A DNA stretch of 64,000 nucleotides from Salegentibacter echinorum (GTDB lineage: Bacteria; Bacteroidota; Bacteroidia; Flavobacteriales; Flavobacteriaceae). The DNA is taken from the NCBI RefSeq assembly GCF_900129445.1, contig NZ_FQVT01000007.1, positions 1 to 64,000 on the forward strand, in the 5' to 3' direction. Shown here piece by piece: positions 46,669-55,653 of this stretch. Position 1 is the first letter of the stretch. Each line of letters opens with the position of its first letter. A program made the translations under genes and the position numbers. The notes under the pieces are model-generated. The model was not told the DNA's origin. It did no database searches and saw only the letters and a program-made list of their open reading frames with translations.

Positions 46669-48213
46669 ATGGCGTCTGGAAAACAATCCCCAAGACAAAA
46701 GATGATTAACCTGATGTATTTGGTGTTTATCGCAATGATGGCACTTAATATGTCTAAGGAAGTATTAACAGCTTTCGGTCAAATGAACGAAGACCTGGAA
46801 GATTCTAATGCAACCACATCTCAAAGAAATGAAATGGCTATGGCAGGCCTTGCCACTAAAGCCGATGAACAACCTGGAAAATATCAGGAATTAAAAGAAA
46901 AAGCCGATCAAATAGGAGTTCTCTCAGATAACTTATACGCTACGATAGAAGACCTCAAAGCAAAACTTACTGAAGACCTGGAAGGAGAAGACAAGACGAA
47001 TTATGAGTCTATGGACCGTCCCGATAAAATGGACAACCTCTTTTTTGCCAGTGGAAGGGTATCGCCACGTGGCGAAGAATTTGTTGCGGCTATAGATGAA
47101 TATAGAAAAAATGTAATGGCTGTATTGGGGGATGATTATCCTCAAATTACAAGAAAATTGGCAAAAGATTTTAATACTGAAGAAGTTACTAATAACGAAG
47201 GCGTAACAAAACCCTGGTTAATGTACAACTACCAGGGCTTTCCTTTAATTGCTTCTTTAACAAAGTTAACTCAAATTCAATCTAAGGTTAGAAATACAGA
47301 GAATGATATTCTTTCTGCAATGCTTTCGGGACAATTGCAAAGTGATGTTTCGCTTACCAATTACCAGGCGATTGTAGTTCCTGAAAAGACAGCTTTCTTC
47401 AGTGGAGAAAACTTTAAAGGAAAAGTAGTATTAGGTCGTGTAGATCCTACCTTAAAATTTGAGAATGTTACTATTAATGGTAGTGATGTAGAAAGTACAG
47501 AAGCGGGACAGGTAATGTTAGACTTCCCGGCAGGAAATGTTGGTGAGAAAGAAATAAACGGGGAACTTCAATTTAAAGAAGGAGATTCTATTGTTAGAAT
47601 TCCAATTAACAGTTCTTATGCGGTAATTCCGAAGCCGAATTCAGCAGTAATTTCTGCCGATAAGATGAACGTGCTTTACCGAGGGGTGCAAAACCCAATG
47701 ACCATTTCTATCCCCGGGGTAAGTCAAATTAGTGCCCAGGCACCCGGACTTTCCTCTGCCGGTGGTGCAGGAAATTATATGATGAACGTGACTAACCTTA
47801 GAGCAAGGGAAGTGGCGATTAAAGTGAGTGGGAAATTGCCTAACGGAGAAACGGTTTCAGATAGTAAGACCTTTAGGGTGAAAGATATTCCGCAGCCGGT
47901 AGGAACGGTGCGTGGTGAAAGTGGATCTGTGCAAATGCAACGTAACAGCCTCGAGATATCTACCATTAGTGCAAATTTACCAGATTTCGACTTTAACCTT
48001 AACCTGAATGTATCTGGGTTTAGTTTTAAAGTTCCCGGTCAACCAACCGTGAGGGTTAACGGTGGTAAATTAGACGGCAGGGCTAAAGATGCCTTGAGAA
48101 GAGCCGGTAGAGGAGAAACCGTTACCATTTTTGATATTCAGGCAAGTATTTCCGGAAATTCCGGGTATAAGCTTAAGAAGGTAGCTCCCGTGATTATAGA
48201 GCTAACAAATTAA
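46669..48213 (+). CDS. gldM: Gliding motility protein GldM
   Basis: This 514-residue protein has the opening KQSPRQKMINLMYLVFIAMMA, which includes its single membrane helix (about 12-33). The periplasmic part has the four stacked domains typical of GldM, including GNYMMNVTNLRAREV and the C-terminal GYKLKKVAPVIIELTN. It couples the GldL motor to the GldKN ring. It is complete and lies 57 bp after gldL. Confidence 0.97.
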   Translation: MASGKQSPRQKMINLMYLVFIAMMALNMSKEVLTAFGQMNEDLEDSNATTSQRNEMAMAGLATKADEQPGKYQELKEKADQIGVLSDNLYATIEDLKAKLTEDLEGEDKTNYESMDRPDKMDNLFFASGRVSPRGEEFVAAIDEYRKNVMAVLGDDYPQITRKLAKDFNTEEVTNNEGVTKPWLMYNYQGFPLIASLTKLTQIQSKVRNTENDILSAMLSGQLQSDVSLTNYQAIVVPEKTAFFSGENFKGKVVLGRVDPTLKFENVTINGSDVESTEAGQVMLDFPAGNVGEKEINGELQFKEGDSIVRIPINSSYAVIPKPNSAVISADKMNVLYRGVQNPMTISIPGVSQISAQAPGLSSAGGAGNYMMNVTNLRAREVAIKVSGKLPNGETVSDSKTFRVKDIPQPVGTVRGESGSVQMQRNSLEISTISANLPDFDFNLNLNVSGFSFKVPGQPTVRVNGGKLDGRAKDALRRAGRGETVTIFDIQASISGNSGYKLKKVAPVIIELTN

Positions 48214-48220
48214 TAAAATT

Positions 48221-49120
48221 ATGAAGATGAGTTGGAAAGGATTTTTAGTAAATGCTTTAGTGTTATGTTTTACTATCGCTTCCTATGGGCAGGCAAATAT
48301 CTTAAATGCCAAAGATCCTAAGGATATTGGTAAGAAGACCGAAGCTCAAAAACAATCAAATCTAAGCGATAAGCCTTTAGAATATGGTTATGTTGAAGAA
48401 CGCGATATTCTTTGGTCCAAGGTCGTTTGGGAAATTATAGATTTGGATGAGCGTGTGAATTTTCCACTTTATTATCCTATAGATGTAAATAATATTGGTA
48501 GTAACCGTAAGTCGTTATACAATGTTTTAATTGATGGGATTAAAAGCGGAAAAATAGAAAAGATTTATGCCGACTCATATTTTAACGATGAACGTAGTTT
48601 AAAGGATATCGAGGCAACCCTTTCTAAAGTAGATACAACTAATTTGGGTATTGAGCAGTATAATGCCGGGGAAGAGGTAGATGCGCAGTTTATTGATCGA
48701 AGAGATCTTGGTGCTGCAGATATTGCTGAATATCATATTCGTGGAATGTGGTATTTTGACAAGCGTATGGCAGAGCTTAGATATCGTATTTTAGGTATTG
48801 CTCCCGTTGCTCCCGATGTTAACTTTATCGATTCTGGACAATCTGATCTTGTGGAGTTATTTTGGGTGTGGTTTCCAGATGCCAGGGAAGTATTAAATGA
48901 TAACGAAGCTTATACCGGCGGAAACAATTCTGATGCGGTAAGCTTTGACCACCTGTTAAACTCCCGAAGGTTCAATGCAACCATTTACAAGGAGGATAAT
49001 GTCTATGGAAACCGGGAGATCGATGAATATATTGCAGACAATGCCTTTATGGAACTTCTGGAAGCTCAAAGGATTAAAGAGCAAATTAGAAATTTTGAAT
49101 TGGATATGTGGAACTATTAA
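48221..49120 (+). CDS. gldN: Gliding motility protein GldN
   Basis: This 299-residue periplasmic protein has a signal peptide ending near TIASYGQ (residue 23). Family marks are ERDILWSKVVWEIIDLDERVNFPLY (read in two halves), GIEQYNAGEEVDAQFIDRRD and IRGMWYFDKRMAELRYR. GldN pairs with GldK in the type IX ring. It ends the operon, followed by a terminator at 49154-49186. Confidence 0.96.
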   Translation: MKMSWKGFLVNALVLCFTIASYGQANILNAKDPKDIGKKTEAQKQSNLSDKPLEYGYVEERDILWSKVVWEIIDLDERVNFPLYYPIDVNNIGSNRKSLYNVLIDGIKSGKIEKIYADSYFNDERSLKDIEATLSKVDTTNLGIEQYNAGEEVDAQFIDRRDLGAADIAEYHIRGMWYFDKRMAELRYRILGIAPVAPDVNFIDSGQSDLVELFWVWFPDAREVLNDNEAYTGGNNSDAVSFDHLLNSRRFNATIYKEDNVYGNREIDEYIADNAFMELLEAQRIKEQIRNFELDMWNY

Positions 49121-49153
49121 AAATAGTTTCTGTGTGAAATTATATTAATATGA

Positions 49154-49186
49154 AAAAGCGTTCCCATTGGAGCGCTTTTCTTTTTT
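49154..49186 (+). terminator. Terminator of the gld operon
   Basis: aaaagcgttcc and ggagcgctttt form an 11-bp stem with one G-U pair and a 4-base loop, followed by CTTTTTT. It lies 33 bp past the gldN stop. Confidence 0.88.
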
Positions 49187-49213
49187 CAAAAAATTAATAA
49201 ATATTCCCTGTTG

Positions 49214-50269
49214 ATGTTAGATACTATAGTAGTTGGTTTGGGACTTAGCGGTGTAGCCTTAAGTAAGAAGTTAGAAGATGAGGGGAAGAACTTTCTTGTT
49301 TTTGAAGATAATTCTCAAAACTCATCTTTAGTAGCCGGTGGCCTGTTTAATCCTGTCATATTAAAACGCTTTACCCTGGCCTGGAAAGCCAATGAGCAAA
49401 TGAATACTGCCCTGCCATTTTACCGTAGGTTAGAAGATAAACTCGCAACAAAATTTGTTCATAAATTAGCTATTTATCGTAAGTTTTTTTCTGCGGAAGA
49501 ACAAAACAACTGGTTTGAAGCTGCCGATAAACCTTTGCTTTCTGAATATTTGGATACTAATTTGGTGAAGCATATCAATGATAATATCCCTGCTGAATAT
49601 TGTTTTGGAAGAGTAAAAGGAACGGGAGTAATTGATACCGATGTCCTGCTTAAAGAATATCGTTCCTATTTAAAAAAAGAATCCAAACTTAAAGTTGAAC
49701 GTTTTTGTTATGACGATTTAAAAATTGAAGAAGACGGGGTTACTTACGGAGAACTTTCAGCAAAAAACATCGTGTTTTGTGAAGGTTTTGGACTGCTTAA
49801 AAACCCGTTCTTCAATTACCTTCCGTTGCGAGGTAATAAAGGCGAATATATAACGATTTATTCCGAAGAACTTCAGCTTGATAAGGCGGTGAAATCCTCA
49901 GTCTTTATCATTCCGTTAGGCAATAACCTGTATAAAGTTGGGGCGACCTATAATAGTAGAGATAATAATCCTGCGCCAAGTGAAGAAGCCAGGGAGCAGT
50001 TAGAGACAAAATTACAGCAATTAATTACCTGCGATTACGAGGTGGTAGATCAGTCGGCCGGGATAAGGCCGGCGAGTAAAGACAGGAGGCCAATGCTTGG
50101 CAGGCACCCGGAACATCAAAATTTGTATTGCTGCAACGGTTTTGGAAGCAGGGGTGTTTTAATTGCGCCTATGGCCGCCTCACAGCTTTTTGAACTTATG
50201 GAGTTTAATAATCCCGTTTCTGAAGAAATAGATTTACAGCGGTTCACTAAGAAGCATTATCAGGCTTAA
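49214..50269 (+). CDS. FAD-dependent oxidoreductase (DAO family)
   Basis: The ATG at 49214 is preferred over the TTG at 49211. The 351-residue protein opens with the dinucleotide-binding VVGLGLSGVALSKKL and a DAO-type body with GGLFNPVILKRF, LRGNKGEYITI and the FAD C-terminal loop GSRGVLIAPM. It resembles the oxidase part of MnmC and other glycine/D-amino-acid oxidases, but the substrate is not known. It is cytosolic. Confidence 0.85.
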   Translation: MLDTIVVGLGLSGVALSKKLEDEGKNFLVFEDNSQNSSLVAGGLFNPVILKRFTLAWKANEQMNTALPFYRRLEDKLATKFVHKLAIYRKFFSAEEQNNWFEAADKPLLSEYLDTNLVKHINDNIPAEYCFGRVKGTGVIDTDVLLKEYRSYLKKESKLKVERFCYDDLKIEEDGVTYGELSAKNIVFCEGFGLLKNPFFNYLPLRGNKGEYITIYSEELQLDKAVKSSVFIIPLGNNLYKVGATYNSRDNNPAPSEEAREQLETKLQQLITCDYEVVDQSAGIRPASKDRRPMLGRHPEHQNLYCCNGFGSRGVLIAPMAASQLFELMEFNNPVSEEIDLQRFTKKHYQA

Positions 50270-50393
50270 CTGGTTTAAACCTGGTCTAGAAAGTTATTAT
50301 GCGCATGTATTCCAATTTCCAAAGAAACAAGTTAATTAAGCCAGGCTTAATCTTTAATACAATATATACTTGTTGCTTTATGAATATTGAAGA

Positions 50394-50789
50394 TTAAGAT
50401 TCTCCTGCTTTTGGATTATAATTAAGAAAAAAGTTAATCCAAATATTGCGGGAAAGCCGAATAATTACTGGCATAAAAACAATTAAAGTGCCTGTAATAA
50501 CCCAAAAGGTCGTCACCAGGTCACTGCCCACTAGTAGGTAAGTAATCACAAAAGCCGCGACAGAGAAAGCGATACCAAGTGCGTAGCTTACATACATGGC
50601 ACCAAAAAAGAAAGAAGGCTCCATTTTATATTTTGTACCACAATTGGAGCAATGCTCGTGCATTTTAAAAATCCTGGTCATTTTATAGGGGTTATCTTCC
50701 ACATACATGCTTTCTTGCTGGCAAACTGGGCAGGTTCCCGTAAGAATACTATAGAGTTTAGTTCCTTTGAGAAATTTCATAATTGACAA
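50394..50789 (-). CDS. DUF983 membrane protein
   Basis: This 131-residue protein has two CxxC zinc-ribbon-like pairs (CPVC and CSNC, about 20 residues apart) and two membrane helices after them (about 60-82 and 90-110). This is the DUF983 layout. Members are small inner-membrane proteins without firm function. It is divergent from the ABC-F gene, whose start is 99 bp away. Confidence 0.88.
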   Translation of the reverse strand: MSIMKFLKGTKLYSILTGTCPVCQQESMYVEDNPYKMTRIFKMHEHCSNCGTKYKMEPSFFFGAMYVSYALGIAFSVAAFVITYLLVGSDLVTTFWVITGTLIVFMPVIIRLSRNIWINFFLNYNPKAGES

Positions 50790-50887
50790 TCAGGATTTTA
50801 TACTTTGAGAATTAGCTGCGATTGAAGTCTTTCTTAATTTTTTTCGCATTGCAAATTTAGGCATATTTGCAAAAATAAAATTAATAA

Positions 50888-52804
50888 ATGCTGAATATTC
50901 ACAATCTCTCGGTTTCTTTTGGCGGGGAGTATCTTTTTGAGGAAATAACCTTTAGGTTAGGTGCAGGGGACCGTGTAGGTCTTATTGGTAAAAACGGTGC
51001 CGGAAAATCAACGATGCTTAAAATCCTCGCCGGGGAGCAGGAGTATGAAGGACAGATCGCTAAAGACAAGGATTTAAATATCGGATTTTTAAAGCAGGAT
51101 ATCGACTTTGTAAAAGGTCGTACGGTTTTAGATGAAGCACAACAGGCTTTTGTTGAAATAAAAAAGCAGGAGAAGCAAATAGATGAAATAAACCATCAAC
51201 TCGCCACGAGAACCGATTATGAAAGTGAGTCTTATACCCAGCTTATTCAGGATTTAAGTGAGATCACCCATAGTTATGAAATTATAGGTGGCTATAATTA
51301 TGAAGGCGATACCGAAAAGGTGTTACTGGGGCTGGGATTTCAGCGGGAGCAGTTTGATAAATTAACCGATACTTTTTCGGGAGGTTGGCGCATGCGTATA
51401 GAATTGGCCAAACTTTTACTTCAGAATAATGATATTCTACTACTGGATGAGCCCACTAACCATTTGGATATTGAGAGTATTATTTGGTTGGAAAATTTTC
51501 TGAATAATTATCCCGGCTGTGTGGTAATTGTGTCGCACGATAAAATGTTTCTGGACAATGTGACGAATAGAACTATTGAAATTTCCCTGGGTAAAATTTA
51601 CGATTTTAGTAAACCTTATTCCAAATATTTAGTACAACGGGCTGAACTTAGGGAGCAGCAACTGGCAGCACAGAAAAATCAGCAAAAAGAAATAGAGCAT
51701 ACCGAAAAGCTCATTGAGAAGTTTAGAGCAAAGGCCACCAAAGCTTCCATGGCCCAATCCCTCATCAAGAAACTGGATAAAATAGATCGTATTGAAGTAG
51801 ATGAAGACGATAATGCGGTAATGAATGTAAGTTTTCCAATATCGGTCCAACCGGGAAAAGTGGTGATAGAAGCAGAAGGAGTTGGGAAAGCTTATGGAGA
51901 AAATCAGGTTTTAAAAGATATAGATTTGCTTATTGAACGGCAGAGTAAGATCGCTTTTGTAGGGCAAAACGGCCAGGGAAAAACCACTTTGGCAAAAATG
52001 ATTATCGATGAAATTCCTTACGAGGGTCATTTAAAATTGGGGCATAACGTGCAACTGGGTTATTTTGCGCAAAATCAAGCTGATTATTTAGACGGGGAAA
52101 AAACGGTTCACGAAATTATGGTAGATGCTGCCAACGAGAAGAACCGAACCAAGGTAAGGGATATGTTGGGCTCTTTTTTATTTAGGGGAGATGAAGTAGA
52201 TAAAAAAGTAAAAGTCCTTTCTGGTGGGGAGCGAAACAGGTTGGCGCTTTGTAAGATGATGCTACAGCCTTTTAATGTGCTTATTATGGATGAGCCTACC
52301 AATCACCTGGATATAAAGTCGAAAAATGTATTAAAAGAAGCTCTAAATCAATTTGAAGGTACACTTATAATTGTTTCTCACGATAGGGATTTCTTACAGG
52401 GCTTATCTAATAAGGTTTACGAGTTTAAAGATGGTGGTATTAAGGAATATCTTGGGGACATAAATTACTTTTTAGAGCAGCGAAAACTGGAAGATATGCG
52501 TGCGGTAGAGAAAAAGACAAAAGCTGCACCTACTAAAAATGTTACCGATTCAACAAGAAATAAGAGTTCTTATAAGGACCAGAAAAAAATCAAGTCTCTA
52601 AAAAATAAGCTCAGTAACACAGAGACTAAAATCACCAAGCTTGAAAAAGACCTGGAAACCCTAGATTTGGAGCTAGCTACAAACTATGAGGCAACTGCTA
52701 CAAAACCTGGTTTTATGGAAAAATACAAAGCAAAAAAGAAAGATTTGAATAGCTTAATGGAGCAGTGGGAAGAAGTGCAGGAAGATTTAGATCGTCTTGA
52801 TTAA
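50888..52804 (+). CDS. ABC-F family ATPase
   Basis: This 638-residue cytosolic protein has two ABC cassettes and no membrane domain. Walker A motifs are GKNGAGKST and GQNGQGKTT; signature motifs are FSGGWRMR and LSGGERNRL; Walker B segments read LLLDEPTNHLD and LIMDEPTNHLD. The linker KATKASMAQSLIKKLDKID between them and the C-terminal coiled coil are typical of ribosome-associated ABC-F proteins such as Uup. A translation role is expected; antibiotic resistance is possible but unsupported. Confidence 0.94.
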   Translation: MLNIHNLSVSFGGEYLFEEITFRLGAGDRVGLIGKNGAGKSTMLKILAGEQEYEGQIAKDKDLNIGFLKQDIDFVKGRTVLDEAQQAFVEIKKQEKQIDEINHQLATRTDYESESYTQLIQDLSEITHSYEIIGGYNYEGDTEKVLLGLGFQREQFDKLTDTFSGGWRMRIELAKLLLQNNDILLLDEPTNHLDIESIIWLENFLNNYPGCVVIVSHDKMFLDNVTNRTIEISLGKIYDFSKPYSKYLVQRAELREQQLAAQKNQQKEIEHTEKLIEKFRAKATKASMAQSLIKKLDKIDRIEVDEDDNAVMNVSFPISVQPGKVVIEAEGVGKAYGENQVLKDIDLLIERQSKIAFVGQNGQGKTTLAKMIIDEIPYEGHLKLGHNVQLGYFAQNQADYLDGEKTVHEIMVDAANEKNRTKVRDMLGSFLFRGDEVDKKVKVLSGGERNRLALCKMMLQPFNVLIMDEPTNHLDIKSKNVLKEALNQFEGTLIIVSHDRDFLQGLSNKVYEFKDGGIKEYLGDINYFLEQRKLEDMRAVEKKTKAAPTKNVTDSTRNKSSYKDQKKIKSLKNKLSNTETKITKLEKDLETLDLELATNYEATATKPGFMEKYKAKKKDLNSLMEQWEEVQEDLDRLD

Positions 52805-52820
52805 TTAAATTTAGAATATT

Positions 52821-53003
52821 ATGTACGAACATTTTTTTCAATGTCCTTACTGCTGGGAAGAGATTTCGGTCTTATTAGATCCGTCGGTCTCCCAGCAAAC
52901 TTATATTGAAGACTGCGAAAATTGCTGTAATCCCATGGAGTTTGAGGTGAGCTTTCAAAATAATGAATTAATAAGTTTTGAAGTGCATAATATAGAGCAG
53001 TAA
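52821..53003 (+). CDS. CPxCG cysteine-rich small protein
   Basis: This 60-residue protein has two zinc-knuckle pairs, QCPYCWEEI and CENCCNPMEFEV, matching the CPXCG-motif cysteine-rich family. It is probably a small zinc-binding protein. It begins 17 bp after the ABC-F stop, so the two are likely co-transcribed. The function is unknown. Confidence 0.88.
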   Translation: MYEHFFQCPYCWEEISVLLDPSVSQQTYIEDCENCCNPMEFEVSFQNNELISFEVHNIEQ

Positions 53004-53011
53004 AAAATCAT

Positions 53012-53277
53012 TATTGTCCGGGTAAAAGCTTAACTTGTTGAGCTATATTAAAAAATTATTAATGTCCGGTGAAAATATAACTAATTAGAATGTTCTCTTT
53101 TATAGCAAAGCCCAAAAGCGATTTCATAATTATCCTCCTTGCTGTTAGAAGTATTCATGCAAAAGAGTTAATTGAAGAATATCACTTATAAAAAAAGCAG
53201 GATTCTCAGTTAGTTAGAGTTTAGTTTTTTCTCTTTTTTCTTGCAGCGAAGCGATCTTGTTTCTTTACCGGACAATA
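53012..53277. repeat. MITE-like element with TGTCCGG ends
   Basis: tattgtccgggtaa (53012-53025) and the inverted ttaccggacaata (53265-53277) bound a 266-bp segment; the ends differ by one inserted G. A third TGTCCGG copy lies inside (53073-53079). Inside is a 33-codon open frame (53090-53191) resembling no known protein. The form suggests a decayed insertion sequence or MITE. No clear target-site duplication is visible. This explains the gap before the SpoIIAA-like gene. Confidence 0.45.
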
Positions 53278-53289
53278 GAGTTAAAAAAT

Positions 53290-53652
53290 ATGTATGATCG
53301 CGTTTCTTTTTTCGAACTTTCCGACCATGTGGTAGGCTTAATTATAAAATCTGATATAAACGAGCATACCGTGGCAGAAATGCACAGGCAAATTAGAGAG
53401 AAAATTGATGAATATGATAAGATCAATCTGTTTATAGAAATAGAAAAAGGTGCCAAAATTGAATTGAAACCGCTTTTCAAAGATTTAAAATTTAAATTTA
53501 ACAATGCTGAACATTTAAAAAAAATGGCAGTAGTCACAGAGCTTTATTGGTTTAGCAATGTTTTGAATATCAAAGACCTAATGATGGAAGCCGATATTCG
53601 TACTTTTGAACACGAAAATAGGCTAGAAGCATTAAATTGGATTGCTGAATAA
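53290..53652 (+). CDS. SpoIIAA/STAS-like domain protein
   Basis: The frame is open from 53257, but the first 11 codons fall in a repeat end, so the ATG at 53290 is chosen (120 residues). It has the SpoIIAA-like (DUF3478) layout: VVGLIIKSDINEHTVAEMHRQI, YDKINLFIEIEKGAKIELK, and ALNWIAE at the end. Such proteins are small cytosolic STAS-fold regulators. The partner is unknown. It is the last gene before the tRNA. Confidence 0.8.
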   Translation: MYDRVSFFELSDHVVGLIIKSDINEHTVAEMHRQIREKIDEYDKINLFIEIEKGAKIELKPLFKDLKFKFNNAEHLKKMAVVTELYWFSNVLNIKDLMMEADIRTFEHENRLEALNWIAE

Positions 53653-53667
53653 TTTTTTTCATATTTT

Positions 53668-53698
53668 TTTGTGCAAGTCAAAAACAGTTGTATATTTG
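53668..53698 (+). promoter_or_regulatory. Promoter of the tRNA gene
   Basis: TTTG at 53668-53671, a 19-bp spacer and TATATTTG at 53691-53698 match the Bacteroidota consensus exactly. The tRNA begins 92 bp downstream. Confidence 0.8.
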
Positions 53699-53789
53699 CA
53701 GTCCGATAACGCAATAGCAGTAATAGACTGCTAACAGACTTCGGAAACAATAGAATTTAATAATCAGTTCTACTGATTCAAACATACAT

Positions 53790-53840
<51 letters not shown>

Positions 53841-53862
<22 letters not shown>

Positions 53863-53931
53863 CTAGCAAAGACAAGGGTTTCAAGAGATTGAAGCCCTTT
53901 TTTTATGGACTGGGTACAACATAGGTACAAC
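53841..53931. other. Candidate attachment-site zone of the island
   Basis: The 3' part of the tRNA, its terminator, and a short direct repeat ggtacaac (53913-53920 and 53924-53931) mark the change from core genes to mobile-element genes. Tyrosine-recombinase elements commonly use tRNA 3' ends as attB. The matching far end and the integrase are outside the window, so the att core cannot be defined. Confidence 0.4.
53874..53904 (+). terminator. Terminator after the tRNA
   Basis: aagggtttcaa and ttgaagccctt form an 11-bp stem (one G-U) with a GAGA loop, followed by a T-run to 53904. Confidence 0.85.
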
Positions 53932-53999
53932 ATTTTACAGTTTTTCTTCAAGAAATTTAATTTGAAGAGAATTGATGTCAATTGTGGTTATATCTTATT

Positions 54000-54674
54000 T
54001 CAGTTCGAAACTTGTTCTGTATTGGGGCTGTATTTCCTAAAAAGTGCCAAATCAAATTTTAATTGTTGCAAGCCATACCCTTTCAAATCATAGATTTTCT
54101 TCCGGCAACATTTTTTGTATTTAGGCCCGCCACATAATGGACATTCTTTATTAGGGTGATATTTGATGCCATTAATGGCCGTTTCCAATAAGGAAACAAT
54201 ATTTTTAAAATCAGATAGTCCAAATTCTTCTTGGTAAAATTGTGCGATACCATCAAAGTGGTGCTTGTATTCCCCATTCGCATAATCCCCTGTGGATTCT
54301 TTATAATGATAATTGGCGAAAAAAGGATATATAACTTCTCTGTAAAACTCTTCAAAAATGATACCTCGCCCTTTTCTTTTCATTAGCTTATGCGGAATGT
54401 CCAAACAACATTCCCCTTTCTTGGAAATATGAAAGTCCCAATCTCTATTGATAATTTGAGTTTTCTCGATTACCATAGGAACGGTATATGGGTATTCAGC
54501 TTCGTTTATAAGAATTAGGATTTTAAAGTGCCCCCAGAGCTTATCATTTTTGTCTAAGACACTTATTTTGCCTTCCAGAGCTAAATATCCGGTTTTAGGG
54601 CTTTCAACTTTCTCAAAGGCAAAATATTTGTCCAGAAAATTTTTAATATCAGTACTGAGGCCTTTTTTACCCAT
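54000..54674 (-). CDS. E2-like ubiquitin-fold conjugating protein with SEC-C motif
   Basis: The start at 54674 is chosen because it overlaps the cyclase stop in ATGGGTAA; an upstream open stretch to 54719 lies wholly inside the cyclase gene. The 224-residue protein has an E2 (UBC)-like core: GHFKILILINEAEYPYTVPMV, then HISKKGECCLDI with His82 and Cys89/Cys90, placed like the HxN...G.xCLDI active site of E2 enzymes. The C-terminus has a SEC-C zinc motif CPLCGGPKYKKCC (Cys178, 181, 189, 190). No E1 or JAB deconjugase is adjacent. It probably attaches the cyclase, or another protein, to a target, as E2-only CBASS proteins do; this is inference. Confidence 0.82.
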   Translation of the reverse strand: MGKKGLSTDIKNFLDKYFAFEKVESPKTGYLALEGKISVLDKNDKLWGHFKILILINEAEYPYTVPMVIEKTQIINRDWDFHISKKGECCLDIPHKLMKRKGRGIIFEEFYREVIYPFFANYHYKESTGDYANGEYKHHFDGIAQFYQEEFGLSDFKNIVSLLETAINGIKYHPNKECPLCGGPKYKKCCRKKIYDLKGYGLQQLKFDLALFRKYSPNTEQVSN

Positions 54675-55653
54675 AGTTGAAGTAAGGTTTACTTTTAGAA
54701 GCGATTGGATACAAATCACGGCTATTCCTGTTGGGGTCAGGAAAGGTGTTAATTGTCAATACCAAGACACCCATATCGTTTTGAACAGCTAGGTTGTTAT
54801 CTACCAAATAGCGTTCCCAATCAAAGTTGTATTGGTAATATTTTCTTCCATCTTCATAATCGTGAATTTCTTTGCTTCGCTGTTCAAAATATTTGTCCTT
54901 TCTAAGTTGTGTGGTCACATTGTGGCCTACAACTATGCCACTATTTTTGGCGTTACTTTGCATTTTAGGCGCAAGACTTGTATGAAGACTACACGTCGTA
55001 ACTTCGCCCGATTCACCAATGCCCGAATAGAACCAATCCACCTGTTTGGAATGACCCAAATCCAATCCTGCTCTTGTATGTATGTCTTGAATACCATTAT
55101 CTTCAAAAAACTCTTTAAGATCATTTTTCACGAAATAGGATATCATAGAGAAGGACTTTAAGGCATCTTCTACGGCTTTTAGCTTTTCTTTCTTTTTTCC
55201 GCCGAAATATACCATTAAACCATCGCCCTGTATGCGATGCACGTAGCCACCGCATAGGTTTACTGCAAATATTGATGCTCGGATGATACTTTCGGTAATC
55301 AACCTTACCGTTGCTTTTGTGAAATTATTAAAGAGCTTTGTGCTCCTCTTTACATCGATGAAGCCTGAAATTATCCAATGTTCTTCAACTAAGTCTGTAC
55401 CCTTTAAGTGTACAAAGTCTGGATGACTTCCCAATGGCTGATAATCAAAAGTTTCAGGCACACCCATCCCTTTGGCAAATAATTTCATTTCGTGGGATAG
55501 CTCTCGACCAGGAAGTTCGTTTCTCAACGATTTAAGGTATTCACGGTTGCTTTCCAACAAAGATTCGCTTAATCCGTAGATTTTGTTTGATTTTGTAGGG
55601 TCGTTCTCGACCGCTTTTTTAATTACGTTTTTGTAGTCTTCAAATAAGTTCAT
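54667..55653 (-). CDS. Class III nucleotide cyclase, PycC-like
   Basis: This 328-residue cytosolic cyclase has a class III catalytic domain from about residue 92 to 280. Metal-binding Asp100 lies in SGFIDVKRST and Asp144 in RIQGDGLMVYFGG; TRAGLDLG (193-200) and the transition-state region follow. The N-terminal 90 residues are helical. A tail of about 40 residues after the domain ends in NYG, a C-terminal glycine. It follows the effector gene with no gap. Pairing with a PycTM-like effector argues for the pyrimidine cyclases (cCMP or cUMP) of Pycsar anti-phage defence; the actual nucleotide is not readable. Confidence 0.85.
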   Translation of the reverse strand: MNLFEDYKNVIKKAVENDPTKSNKIYGLSESLLESNREYLKSLRNELPGRELSHEMKLFAKGMGVPETFDYQPLGSHPDFVHLKGTDLVEEHWIISGFIDVKRSTKLFNNFTKATVRLITESIIRASIFAVNLCGGYVHRIQGDGLMVYFGGKKKEKLKAVEDALKSFSMISYFVKNDLKEFFEDNGIQDIHTRAGLDLGHSKQVDWFYSGIGESGEVTTCSLHTSLAPKMQSNAKNSGIVVGHNVTTQLRKDKYFEQRSKEIHDYEDGRKYYQYNFDWERYLVDNNLAVQNDMGVLVLTINTFPDPNRNSRDLYPIASKSKPYFNYG

